Assembly: GCA_963680875.1 (NCBI GenBank)
Contig: OY804580.1
Coordinates: forward strand, 100,312,395-100,376,394
Direction: 5' to 3'
Length of the DNA: 64,000 bases
Origin: Bathymodiolus brooksi
Lineage: Eukaryota > Mollusca > Bivalvia > Mytilida > Modiolidae
Below the pieces are notes generated by a model. It did not search any database. It worked only from the letters and a program-made list of their open reading frames with translations, and was not told where the DNA came from. Made by a program: the position numbers and the translations under genes. Within the stretch, counting starts at the first letter, position 1, and each line of letters begins with the position of its first letter. Of the stretch, positions 28,061 through 36,869 are shown one piece after another.

Positions 28061-28950
28061 AAGAGGTGGAGTGGATGTACGAGTTATTGTCAATTCTAAA
28101 CTATATCACGGTGAGAACAAGTTACATATCGTTGATATGGTGATGATGTCTGCTTTCTACTAGATCAATAATGCGCTTTGTTGATTTTATTAGTGCTAGC
28201 TCATTGAAACAACAGTCCGTAGGTAGACACGTTGCTCCAATCGGACACATTATCCTCATTGAAACAACAGTCCGTAGGTAGACACGTTGCTCCAATCGGA
28301 CACATTATCCTCATTGAAACAACAGTCCGTAGGTAGACACGTTGCTCCAATCGGACACATTATCCTGATTGAAACAACAGTCCGTAGGTAGACACGTTGC
28401 TCCAATCGGACACATTATCTTGATTGAAACAACAGTCCGTATGTAGACACGTTGCTCCAATCGGACACATTATCCTCATTGAAACAACAGTCCGTAGGTA
28501 GACACGTTGCTCCAATCGGACACATTATCCTGATTGAAACAACAGTCCGTAGGTAGACACGTTGCTCCAATCGGACACATTATCCTGATTGAAACAACAG
28601 TCTGTAGTTAGACACGTTGCTCCAATCGGATACATTATCCTGATTGAAACAACAGTCCGTAGGTAGACACGTTGCTCCAATCGGACACATTATCCTGATT
28701 GAAACAACAGTCTGTAGTTAGACACGTTGCTCCAATCGGACACATTATCCTGATTTCGTGCTTACCAATCTTTTTCTTGGTCTTTCATGGTGCATGTTTA
28801 GCAGAGATGAAAGCGGCTGAAACCTACCACACTCGGGGCGAACACACTCTAACCATAAAACCACAGACGCGGCTATGTTACAATATGCAATATGTAAATG
28901 TTGTAGAAAAAATACATTATACCAAAGAAAAAGAGGAAATGTTTCACTAA
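28061..28950 (+). mobile_element. Dispersed element (family A) with internal minisatellite
   Basis: The flanks of the 55-bp minisatellite match another locus at 36870-37135. Shared landmarks in order are GAGAACAAGTTAC, a TAGTGCTA motif, the GAAACAA-AGTCCG segment, a GATT(T/C)CG motif and a GCAGAGA motif. This locus carries ten tandem copies of the central segment where the other has one. It is therefore an interspersed element whose interior was amplified. I cannot assign it to a transposon class. Helitron-like non-autonomous elements and the bivalve pearl elements are known to carry central tandem repeats and are candidates. A short open frame ending near 28950 lacks an ATG and is not supported. 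Confidence 0.6.
28203..28752 (+). repeat. 55-bp minisatellite, 10 copies
   Basis: Units begin ATTGAAACAACAGTC at 28203, 28258, 28313, 28368, 28423, 28478, 28533, 28588, 28643 and 28698, exactly 55 bp apart. Variation is minor: CCTCATT or CCTGATT at the joint, and GTAGGTAG or GTAGTTAG inside. The last unit runs directly into the right half of the host element. Confidence 0.97.
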
Positions 28951-28984
28951 GAAATGGTATAGCATAAATCCAATAGACTGTTAA

Positions 28985-29200
28985 AACGAAAGGCGTCTTC
29001 GTCTCGTCATGATAGTAATGGTCCAGCAGATTGAATTGCTTCTGAACATTTTGGTGGATCTAAGAAACTGGAATAATCAGATGAGGAAAATCGAAAGGCA
29101 AGCACAGCAATAGCTAAAAGAAAAAGGACAAAAGGACAAACAAAGATCTAAAAAGTACAACACAGAAAACTAAAGACAAAGATCGGCAGCGAAAACTCTA
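28985..29200 (+). mobile_element. Dispersed repeat family B, left portion
   Basis: The region contains the family B landmarks AAAGAAAAAGGACAAA, a GATCTA-AAA stretch and AACTAAAGA, in the same order as at 38100-38165. It leads straight into the 70-bp minisatellite, whose unit matches the right portion of family B. The precise left end is not clear. Confidence 0.5.
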
Positions 29201-29830
29201 AATAAACTAGGGGTGAACTCAAGCGCTCCACAGGTTCCAGATACACTAGTGGCACCGGTCGCATTACTCAAATAAACTAGGGGTGAACTCAAGTGCTCCA
29301 CAGGTTCCAGATACACTAGTGGCACCGGTCGTATTACTCAAATAAACTAGGGGTGAACTCAAGCGCTCCACAGGTTCCAGATACACTAGTGGTACCGGTC
29401 GTATTACTCAAATAAACTAGGGGTGAACTCAAGCGCTCCACAGGTTCCAGAAGCACTAGTGGCACCGGTCGTATTACTCAAATAAACTAGGGGTGAACTC
29501 AAGAGCTCCACAGGTTCCAGATACACTAGTGGCACCGGTCGTATTACTCAAATAAACTAGGGGTGAACTCAAGCGCTCCACAGGTTCCAGATACACTAGT
29601 GGCACCGGTCGTATTACTCAAATAAACTAGGGGTGAACTCAAGAGCTCCACAGGTTCCAGATACACTAGTGGCACCGGTCGTATTACTCAAATAAACTAG
29701 GGGTGAACTCAAGCGCTCCAGAGGTTCCAGATACACTAGTGGCACCGGTCGTATTACTCAAATAAACTAGGGGTGAACTCAAGCGCTCCACAGGTTCCAG
29801 ATACCCTAGTGGCTCCGGTCGCATTACTCT
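29201..29830 (+). repeat. 70-bp minisatellite, 9 copies
   Basis: Units start AATAAACTAGGGGTGAAC at 29201, 29271, 29341, 29411, 29481, 29551, 29621, 29691 and 29761. The unit also contains CACTAGTGGCACCGGTCG. These landmarks correspond to the right portion of dispersed family B (GGGGGTGAACTCA and CACTAGTGGCACCCATC at 38188-38250), so the minisatellite looks like an amplified piece of that repeat. Copies differ by one to three bases. Confidence 0.96.
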
Positions 29831-29900
29831 TATTGTAAACCTGGTGATAAGTCATGAATGATACAAGGACTGGTTTGTTATGAAATGAAAAACAAACTAC

Positions 29901-29942
29901 ACTACGCTGTCGGAAAAGTTCCAAAATCCAATAGAAAAATGG
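29901..29942 (-). repeat. Single inverted relic monomer of satellite A
   Basis: Read on the minus strand, this segment contains TTTTTCTATTGGATTTTGGA followed by a degraded TTCC-CGACAG region, matching the 40-bp satellite monomer with a few substitutions. It is isolated, with no second copy next to it. It shows that single satellite units lie outside the arrays and in the opposite orientation. Confidence 0.85.
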
Positions 29943-30188
29943 TAGAAAGATTACGACAAACGGAATATAACCGTGTGATCATTTGTGTTCAAAAGTCAAA
30001 CCAAGCCCCATCTACCACTGCCTAGTTGGGATTCCACTTGATCGGTAATTTGTTACAGTTTCCTTTGATCTTTACTACCCGATAAATTTAGTAACAACGT
30101 TCAATTGACCACCGACTCGTGATACTAGAAATTATCAGCTGTTGGTCATTTGTCATGCGCGGTCTAACGTGACGTCACTAAACCTTTC

Positions 30189-30357
30189 ATTTAAAAAAAG
30201 GTCAAAACACAACCAAAAAAAATCACAAAGCTGTGTTACAATTGTGAAATTACCGATAAAAAAATTATTAGTATTAAAAAAAAAAGTCAAAACACAACAA
30301 AAAAAATCACAAAGCTGTGTTAAAATTGTGAAATTACCGATAGAAAATTATTAGTAT
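30189..30357 (+). repeat. 85-bp tandem duplication, two copies
   Basis: The segment from GTCAAAACACAAC through TTATTAGTATT occurs at 30201 and again at 30286, separated by an A run. The copies differ by a few bases. The short open frame over it is made of this A-rich repeat and is not a credible gene. Confidence 0.85.
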
Positions 30358-30673
30358 TTAGCACAGTTGATAAGTTCTAGGTGATATAGTTGTATAGATC
30401 GATAAAGCGAAATAAATGTACTACTTGTAAATACGTCAAAATGTCATGGCTCACAAAACTGAATATTGCCGATTTTTGTGCAGTTATTTTCAACTGAAAC
30501 CCCTGTGGTGGTAGCGTTTAGTCCTAGTCTTTGATCAGACAAACAATTGGGAATTTACAATGCAAGTACTTTATTGTCAACGAGCAAGTAATTGAACGGA
30601 AGCAATAAACACATCTGTAATGATAACGCGCCATTGTATGTATTTGATTAAATTTTTATTATTATTATTATAT
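30358..30673. other. AT-rich spacer with ATT microsatellite
   Basis: No gene is visible. A short (ATT)n run lies at about 30654-30672, just before the 850-bp duplication. Confidence 0.6.
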
Positions 30674-31520
30674 ATCTATCACCATGATTTTATCCTGAAC
30701 TTCAATTATATAGCTTTGTGCTAAGCAGGTCAACTCAAGCAAACATCAACTCTGCTTTTTTTGGATAGTAAATGAATTGAGACGATTCCAGTTTCATGTC
30801 ATTTATTGAAATGACCTATATATATAGTGAGTGGATGTGATCGAGGGCGCTGGACGTAAGGCTAAGCGAATGGTGCTGCAGTGTATCAATGGTGTGGGTT
30901 CAAATCCCGTCGAGGGAAGAACAAAAAATTGACAGCTCTAAAATCTAATTCTAACACTGTTTGGTTTAATTTTCAGACGTGTATATATATATATATATGA
31001 ATACAACAAGGGAAGTGTAACTTAACAGATACATTGAAACAAATCTGACATAATCTCAAACATGTAAGTACACTCCCCAACAACACATTTATACTATACA
31101 AAAGGGGTGGCGACTAAAAAAGGCCACATAAAAAACATGAAAGATACATGTATATGGCAGCATACAAGTGGTACAATGTACATAAGGTGAATAATGTTTG
31201 GGGTGGATGGGGGGAATTAAAATGTTTGATGCCAAGAATCGTGTGTGTCCCGCTCGAGAAATTTGTCAACAATTACACGTGACTGAAAATGACCACTGTC
31301 ATTGGTCAGTAGCAAAAATATTTCTAAAGTTAAATATTAAATGTATACTTTTTGAAATATGAATTCGTATATATTAACTTATTATAATTAAACCGATTTC
31401 CCCATATTATAACTAAATTTAGAATTATGATTAATTTGTACATATTACATAATACATGTATGCCAACATCACCATCAGATCATGGGCTATATAAATAATT
31501 TTATTAAGATAAAATATGAT
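30674..31520 (+). repeat. Tandem duplication, copy 1 (with SINE insertion)
   Basis: The segment starting ATCTATCACCATGATTTT and ending with AAGATAAAATATGAT is repeated immediately downstream. Apart from the insertion at 30827-30998 and a 14-bp length difference near 31110, the two copies are nearly identical over about 690 bp. No convincing gene is present. Confidence 0.93.
30827..30998 (+). mobile_element. tRNA-derived SINE-like insertion
   Basis: This block of about 170 bp is present in duplication copy 1 and absent from the matching position of copy 2 (about 31667-31680). It contains a near-perfect polymerase III B box, GGGTTCAAATCCC, at about 30898-30910. It ends in a (TA)n run. TA repeats flank both sides, so the target duplication cannot be resolved. 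The head resembles a degenerate tRNA but is not foldable enough to call a tRNA gene. Confidence 0.7.
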
Positions 31521-32212
31521 TTATCTATCACCATGATTTTAGCCTGAACTTCAATTATATAGCTTTGTGCTAAGCAGGTCAACTCAAGCAAACATCAACT
31601 CTGCTCGTTTTGGATAGTAAATGAATTGAGACGATTCCAGTTTCATGTCATTTAATAAAATGATCTATATATATATATGATACAACAAGGGAAGTGTAAC
31701 TTAACAGATACATTGAAACAAATCTGACATAATCTCAAACATGTAAGTACACTCCCCAACAACAAATTTATACTATACAAAAGGGGTGGCGACTTAAAAA
31801 GGCCACTAAAAAAGGCCACATAAAAAACATGAAAGATACATGTATATGGCAGCATACAAGTGGTACAATGTACATAAGTTGGATTATGTCTGGGGTGGAT
31901 GGGGGGAACTAAAATTTTTGATGCCAAGAATCGTGTGTGTCCCTCTCGAGAAATTTGTCAACAATTACACGTGACTGAAAATGACCACTGTCATTGGTCA
32001 GTAGCAAAATTTTTTCTAAAATTAAATATTAAATGTATACTTTTTGAAATATGAATTCGTATTTATTAACTTATTATAATTAAACTGATTTCCCCATATT
32101 ATAACTAAATTTAAAATTATAACTAATTTGTACATATTACATAATACATGTATGCCAACATCACCATCAGATCATGGGCTATATAAATAATTTTATCAAG
32201 ATAAAATATGAT
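31521..32212 (+). repeat. Tandem duplication, copy 2 (empty SINE site)
   Basis: This is the second copy of the 30674-31520 segment, starting at ATCTATCACC (31523) and ending AAGATAAAATATGAT at 32212. It lacks the SINE and has an extra AAAGGCCACT-containing duplication near 31800. A 91-codon open frame on the minus strand inside it has no recognisable features and is left out. Confidence 0.93.
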
Positions 32213-33340
32213 TAAGTTTCGGAAATTATGCAGGTCATGTAAATTTAGGAATTCCGTTTTCTTCTATCCAGACAGAGATCTGTTTAGATACACGCGGAGT
32301 GGCATTGTCATCTTGAAAGATGAATGGTTGATTCGATTACCAGCCACAAATCTATATATTTAGCGGAGTTTAAATTACTATTAATTTATACGAGCGATTC
32401 AATACCCGTATATGTGATAAACCCCAAAACATACAACTCACTTTCGTCGTCGTTTTACGTTGAATTAAACATTAAGACTTCCCCTTTTCCGACCCTTTCC
32501 TCCAATACACCTACACATTTATTCTGACCACCTGAGTTTCTCCCGAAAATATGAATTTGTTGCCATTGTTCAGATTGTCGGTGTCTTTTATGTCTACACC
32601 AAAAAAAATCCAATATTTTACCATTCTAAAAGTTAAATACGCTATGAATAATTACCTTTAAACTGATTTTTAATATTTCTCTTATTATTAACAACAATTA
32701 ACGTTAGAGAATACAGAAGGGGCAATCAAAATAGACAACCGAGAGAAACTAGCAACCTATGGTATACAAGCAGGTAAAGGCAAAACGAACATCATTTTTA
32801 TGCGGAAATCGTAACGGACTTCACAACACGGAACTCAGAACGTAAAGACACATAATAGGACAACACAAAAAACTAAAAAGATGAGCAACATGGACCCCAC
32901 CATAAAACCGGGGGTACTTCTGAGCTAATGAATTGATACTCTAATGTTAAATTCAAACACTGAAATGATAAATTTATTGCAAAAAAATGATAATAAAGAT
33001 ATTTTTCTTCAGCAGTTAACTGTGGTAAATGTTATTTTCTTTAAAGAGATCCTTTCAATTTTAACACAAAGTTCAAGAGATTAAGGAAATGAACCACTTT
33101 TTAAAAAAAATACATAATTTTCAGCACATTAACATACCAAATTGATAAACACCTCACATGAGCGGAAAAGATAAAGTTACGCATCATTTCTCTAAGAGGG
33201 GAGGTTTGGGCCTATAAAACTAGTTTAATCCCACCACGTTTTAATGAATTGTCTGTGCCAAGCATAGACAGGAAAGTGAGCGGTCATATATTTGTGTGTT
33301 ATGGGTATCGATGTTGACTCTTTCTACGATTGTGATATTT
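32213..33340. other. Non-coding region with a degenerate family B repeat
   Basis: There is no supported gene. About 32712-32935 resembles dispersed family B: GGGGCAATCAAAAT, then ACACAAAAAACTAAA, then GACCCCACC-ATAAAACCGGGGG. It is truncated before the usual right end. The remainder is AT-rich and featureless to me. Confidence 0.55.
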
Positions 33341-34078
33341 GATTTTGGAATTGTTCCGACCGTGTGGTATTTTGGAATTGTTCCGACCGTGTGGTATTTT
33401 GGAATTGTTCCGACCGTGTGGTATTTTGGAATTGTTCCGACCGTGTGGTATTTTGGAATTGTTCCGACCGTGTGGTATTTTTGGAATTGTTCCGACCGTG
33501 TGGTATTTTGGAATTGTTCCGACCGTGTGGTATTTTGGAATTGTTCAGACAGTGTGGTATTTTGGAATTGTTCCGACCGTGTGGTATTTTGGAATTGTTC
33601 AGACAGTGTGGTATTTTGGAATTGTTCCGACCGTGTGGTATTTTGGAATTGTTCCGACCGTGTGGTATTTTGGAATTGTTCCGACCGTGTGGTATTTTGG
33701 AATTGTTCCGACCGTGTGGTATTTTTGGAATTGTTCCGACCGTGTGGTATTTTGGAATTGTTCCGACCGTGTGGTATTTTGGAATTGTTCAGACAGTGTG
33801 GTATTTTGGAATTGTTCCGACCGTGTGGTATTTTGGAATTGTTCAGACAGTGTGGTATTTTGGAATTGTTCCGACCGTGTGGTATTTTGGAATTGTTCCG
33901 ACCGTGTGGTATTTTGGAATTGTTCCGACCGTGTGGTATTTTGGAATTGTTCCGACCGTGTGGTATTTTTGGAATTGTTCCGACCGTGTGGTATTTTGGA
34001 ATTGTTCCGACCGTGTGGTATTTTGGAATTGTTCAGACAGTGTGGTATTTTGGAATTGTTCCGACCGTGTGGTATTTT
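33341..34078 (+). repeat. 27-bp satellite A array, three copies of a 244-bp higher-order unit
   Basis: About 27 monomers of the 27-bp core form this compact array, mostly with CCGACCGTG where the large array has CCGACAGTG. A 28-bp monomer with one extra T recurs exactly 244 bp apart (GG of the following core at 33483, 33727 and 33971), so the higher-order unit is 9 x 27 + 1 bp. CAGACAG variants at 33546/33790/34034 and 33600/33844 keep the same register. The first monomer keeps GATTTT from the 13-bp module. The long frames over it are spurious. Confidence 0.96.
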
Positions 34079-34103
34079 GTGGTTTTCATTTTAGTACTAA
34101 CTC

Positions 34104-34276
34104 AACTAAGGGAACGACCATTTAACTTGAAGGGGGGGTTATGGTTTTTTTCTAAAAAAATATTCTGATTTTGGTGGAGGGAAAAAAAAAATCTGATTCA
34201 GAGTTTTTGTCATATAACCTAATGTTAAATTGTGGAAAAAAAATACCCCCCCCCCCCCTTCAAGTTAAATGGTACA
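34104..34276. mobile_element. Small terminal-inverted-repeat element (MITE-like)
   Basis: ACCATTTAACTTGAAGGGGG at the left end and its reverse complement, a C run followed by TTCAAGTTAAATGGT, at the right end form inverted repeats of about 22 bp around an AT-rich interior of roughly 120 bp. There is no coding capacity. No clean target duplication can be seen. It sits between the 27-bp array and the 3' end of the Toll-like receptor gene. Confidence 0.75.
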
Positions 34277-34389
34277 ACAGTGCCGAGGTCACAATACAAA
34301 TGTTGTTACTATAGATGATGTGCAAGACAATTTACCATTAATATAGTTCCCATCCGATTCTTATAAGAGGAACAAAAATGTCGATTATT

Positions 34390-36504
34390 TCAATCACCTC
34401 CCATAAGTCTAACAATTCTAATCCAAAATCGTTCCTCGTCATATTCTTTTCTTGGCCATTCTATATAGGTTGTAGAATTAAGTAACGAACGAAGAGAAGT
34501 TGACATCTCTTCCTTTGGTATAGTTTCTAACATTATACTGATCAACGTGTCTGTTTCTTTGTTTAGAAACTTTTCCTGTGCTATTCTTGTTTCAAATAGA
34601 CACCATTGACTTCGTACCATGTCACGTGATATGACTAGTAAAATTTTCTTACTTATTGATATATTTTCTGTAATATTATCAACAATTAGTTTTCCCGCGT
34701 CAAAATCTCGATGATGAATGCATAATTTTAAACCAGATTCATTTTCGATTCTTTGCACGGCTTTCTGATGTACCCATTTTCTATCCTCGTCGCAGTAAAT
34801 GACAAATCCGTCGTAAACGTATTCGGTAATATCTTCAGTGACACGGAAAAATCCTTTTTGTTTCACTCGTGTAAGATACATCCAATATCTTATGTGCCAA
34901 CGTAGCCGAAATAGAATACTTGCTATTATGATGAAGACAATCCCGAACACTGACAATGACGTCACAACAACAATAAATACTTCGTTATCACTACAATCAG
35001 CATCTGACGGTAAATAATCCACAAACAGTGTATTTACTTTATTGGGTGGCGATTTGCAGACATAAAGTTCAGGGAATGAGTTGAATAGAATTTCTCCCTG
35101 CTTTATCCAGTTTCGAAACCACATATTCCCACAAGTACATGCAAGTGGGTTTTTACCTAAACTAATTGTCGACAGGTTTGGTAGCGCATGCTCCGGAAAC
35201 ATTGTTTCGTTTACTAAATTTATAATATTAGATGATAACATTAATGCACTTAAGGTGGTCCTATTTCCAAACACTTCATAACCGTTCCATGATGATATTT
35301 GGTTTTGATTTACAGACATAAACCTTAAAGTTGGAATTTTGTATATAATATGAGTCGGTAATGACTTCAGAGTGCAGTCATTTAAACGTAGAGTTCTAAG
35401 CAATGGTATAGACAAGATTATTTGGTGTAAAACATCGGTTGAAAGATCAAACATATTACCACTCAAATCCAAATTTACCAATTTTGGAGTATTTCGGAAG
35501 ATATTATGCTTATCGAAAAACATTCTAAATACAGTAGTTTCCCGAAAGTTAAACCCATTATCTGCGAAATCGATTTTCATCAAAGAATTACTTCGAAATG
35601 CAAAGCTTTCAAGCCTTTTTAAGCGGTTTCCCATTCTACGTAGATGCAGTGTTTTGAGTGATGGCAACCTGCTGAACGTGTCATTAACAATTTCTTTGAC
35701 GGGATTTTTGTCCAAGATAAGGTATTGCAGCCTGTCTAAACAGAAGAATATTTCTTGAAAATAGTTGATGAAATTTGACCTAAGCTCTAATCGTTTTAGG
35801 TTAGGAAAGAAACATAGTGTCCCATTTCCGAAGAAGTCTTTTTGTATTACTATATCATTATCCCCCATTGATAACTTGATCAGTTTTTTAAGAAATCCAG
35901 ATTGAAGGGCCGATATTCGTCCTGACCTAATATCTAAGAGTTGTATATTTGGCATTGTTCGGCTCACAAAATTCATGTTGAAAGTTTCATAATCATTGCC
36001 ACGCATATATAGCGAGTCTATATTGAATCGGGACAAAGCTTTGTACACATTTAGTGGTTCGTTTTTCCAATATAAGAAATTGAGCAATATTGACGTAAAG
36101 TTACGTGACTGTATTTGAGCAATGGCGGCGGCCACATCACCGGATGTTAGGAGTGAGTTCTCACTAAGATCTAAAGTACGTATGTGTTTTAAACGTTCAA
36201 ACGCACCGGGCTGTATATGCTTTATAGAGTTCTCCTTCAGCGACAACCTGAGAAGATTCAAATTTTCTAAATGTTCAAATGTTGAGACGTTGAGAGATTC
36301 TAATAGGTTACCTTCAAAATAAATCTGTTCGACATACATGGGAAATTCTGGAATTTTCGTTAAATTAGCGTGTTTGCAACTTCCACTACTGAAAATACTG
36401 TCACACGAACATAATGGTGCCAATGGACAAGGGTTATTAGACTCAAGTGGCTGAATGAGTATTGATAGGAATAAAAATACCCTTAAACCTTTCGATATCT
36501 TCAT
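34390..36504 (-). CDS. Toll-like receptor, single coding exon, 704 aa
   Basis: This is a type I membrane pattern-recognition receptor of innate immunity. The ligand cannot be inferred. Residues 1-22 are a hydrophobic signal peptide. An N-terminal LRR cap has Cys 26, 32, 34 and 43. Roughly 14-15 leucine-rich repeats cover residues 45-450. One C-terminal cap has Cys 456, 458, 483 and 504. A membrane helix spans about 509-533, and a TIR domain covers about 562-700. TIR box 1 is YDGFVIYC (564-571), box 2 is RDFDAG (599-604) and box 3 is the FW pair (693-694). The single cysteine-cap layout is the vertebrate-like type rather than the multi-cap protostome Toll type. The BB loop has Ala where most Toll-like receptors have Pro. 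The ATG is followed directly by the signal peptide. A splice acceptor 12 bases upstream suggests an untranslated first exon. The frame is intact and appears functional. No canonical polyadenylation signal was seen within 110 bp of the stop. Confidence 0.95.
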   Translation of the reverse strand: MKISKGLRVFLFLSILIQPLESNNPCPLAPLCSCDSIFSSGSCKHANLTKIPEFPMYVEQIYFEGNLLESLNVSTFEHLENLNLLRLSLKENSIKHIQPGAFERLKHIRTLDLSENSLLTSGDVAAAIAQIQSRNFTSILLNFLYWKNEPLNVYKALSRFNIDSLYMRGNDYETFNMNFVSRTMPNIQLLDIRSGRISALQSGFLKKLIKLSMGDNDIVIQKDFFGNGTLCFFPNLKRLELRSNFINYFQEIFFCLDRLQYLILDKNPVKEIVNDTFSRLPSLKTLHLRRMGNRLKRLESFAFRSNSLMKIDFADNGFNFRETTVFRMFFDKHNIFRNTPKLVNLDLSGNMFDLSTDVLHQIILSIPLLRTLRLNDCTLKSLPTHIIYKIPTLRFMSVNQNQISSWNGYEVFGNRTTLSALMLSSNIINLVNETMFPEHALPNLSTISLGKNPLACTCGNMWFRNWIKQGEILFNSFPELYVCKSPPNKVNTLFVDYLPSDADCSDNEVFIVVVTSLSVFGIVFIIIASILFRLRWHIRYWMYLTRVKQKGFFRVTEDITEYVYDGFVIYCDEDRKWVHQKAVQRIENESGLKLCIHHRDFDAGKLIVDNITENISISKKILLVISRDMVRSQWCLFETRIAQEKFLNKETDTLISIMLETIPKEEMSTSLRSLLNSTTYIEWPRKEYDEERFWIRIVRLMGGD

Positions 36505-36516
36505 ATTTTACTGGAT

Positions 36517-36521
36517 CTGTG
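36517..36521 (-). promoter_or_regulatory. Likely 3' splice acceptor of the TLR 5' UTR intron
   Basis: On the minus strand, a T-rich tract ATTATTTTTTCACAG ends 12 bases before the receptor ATG. This fits a gene whose coding region is one exon preceded by a non-coding exon, an arrangement common for molluscan Toll-like receptors. A matching strong donor (AG followed by GTAAGT on the minus strand) lies at 37373-37380, giving an intron of about 860 bp. The pairing is inferred. Confidence 0.55.
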
Positions 36522-36645
36522 AAAAAATAATCAATAAATTATATTATTACATAATGATTTTATTTAAACAATTTTATTAGCTATCATGCTGTCACTTTAC
36601 ATTCCGTAAAATTTGATATTGTTTGATTAAAACTCGTATTGACTT

Positions 36646-36664
36646 GGTTTCACTTTCACTTTCC
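36646..36664 (-). promoter_or_regulatory. Interferon-response-like element upstream of the TLR gene
   Basis: On the minus strand, the sequence GGAAAGTGAAAGTGAAACC contains three GAAA repeats with two-base spacers. This is the arrangement bound by interferon regulatory factors (GAAANNGAAA). It lies about 142 bp upstream of the receptor ATG, in the same orientation. If the proposed 5' UTR intron is real, the element is intronic rather than in the core promoter. Confidence 0.45.
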
Positions 36665-36682
36665 ATTTTAATGTAATAAAAC

Positions 36683-36823
36683 AATTACAGTCTTTTGTAT
36701 CGTTCAATACGAGTTTTTATGGACTTTAGAAATCAATATTCACCTCAGCCTAAAGGCTTCGGTTAATATCGTTTTTAAGGTCCATAAAAACTCGTATTGA
36801 CCTCAACAAAAGACTATAATTGT
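36683..36823. mobile_element. Near-perfect 140-bp palindrome (foldback MITE-like)
   Basis: The left arm CAATTACAGTCTTTTGT... through TACGAGTTTTTATGGAC is mirrored by the right arm GTCCATAAAAACTCGTATTG... through ACAAAAGACTATAATTG. The interior is also partly self-complementary, so almost the whole segment folds into one hairpin. A further partial copy of the arm (AAAACTCGTATTGAC) lies at about 36629-36643. There is no coding capacity. Confidence 0.8.
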
Positions 36824-36869
36824 ATAATATAACATATAACTGGATATTTATGTAGATATTACAGCTAGG

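Noticed and set aside
28699..28950. 83-codon frame after the 55-bp minisatellite
   Set aside because: It starts at a TTG inside the minisatellite and reads through a dispersed element. No protein similarity is recognised.
30142..30354. 70-codon Lys-rich frame
   Set aside because: It is made of an A-rich 85-bp duplication and has low complexity.
30838..30930. Functional tRNA gene
   Set aside because: A good B box is present, but the acceptor and anticodon arms do not pair. It behaves as a SINE insertion with an empty site in the duplicate copy.
31652..31927. 91-codon minus-strand frame in the second duplication copy
   Set aside because: It is disrupted in the first copy by length differences and has no motif. 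It is a chance frame.
1..34078. CRISPR array
   Set aside because: The repeats are contiguous with no unique spacers, there are no cas genes, and the setting is eukaryotic.
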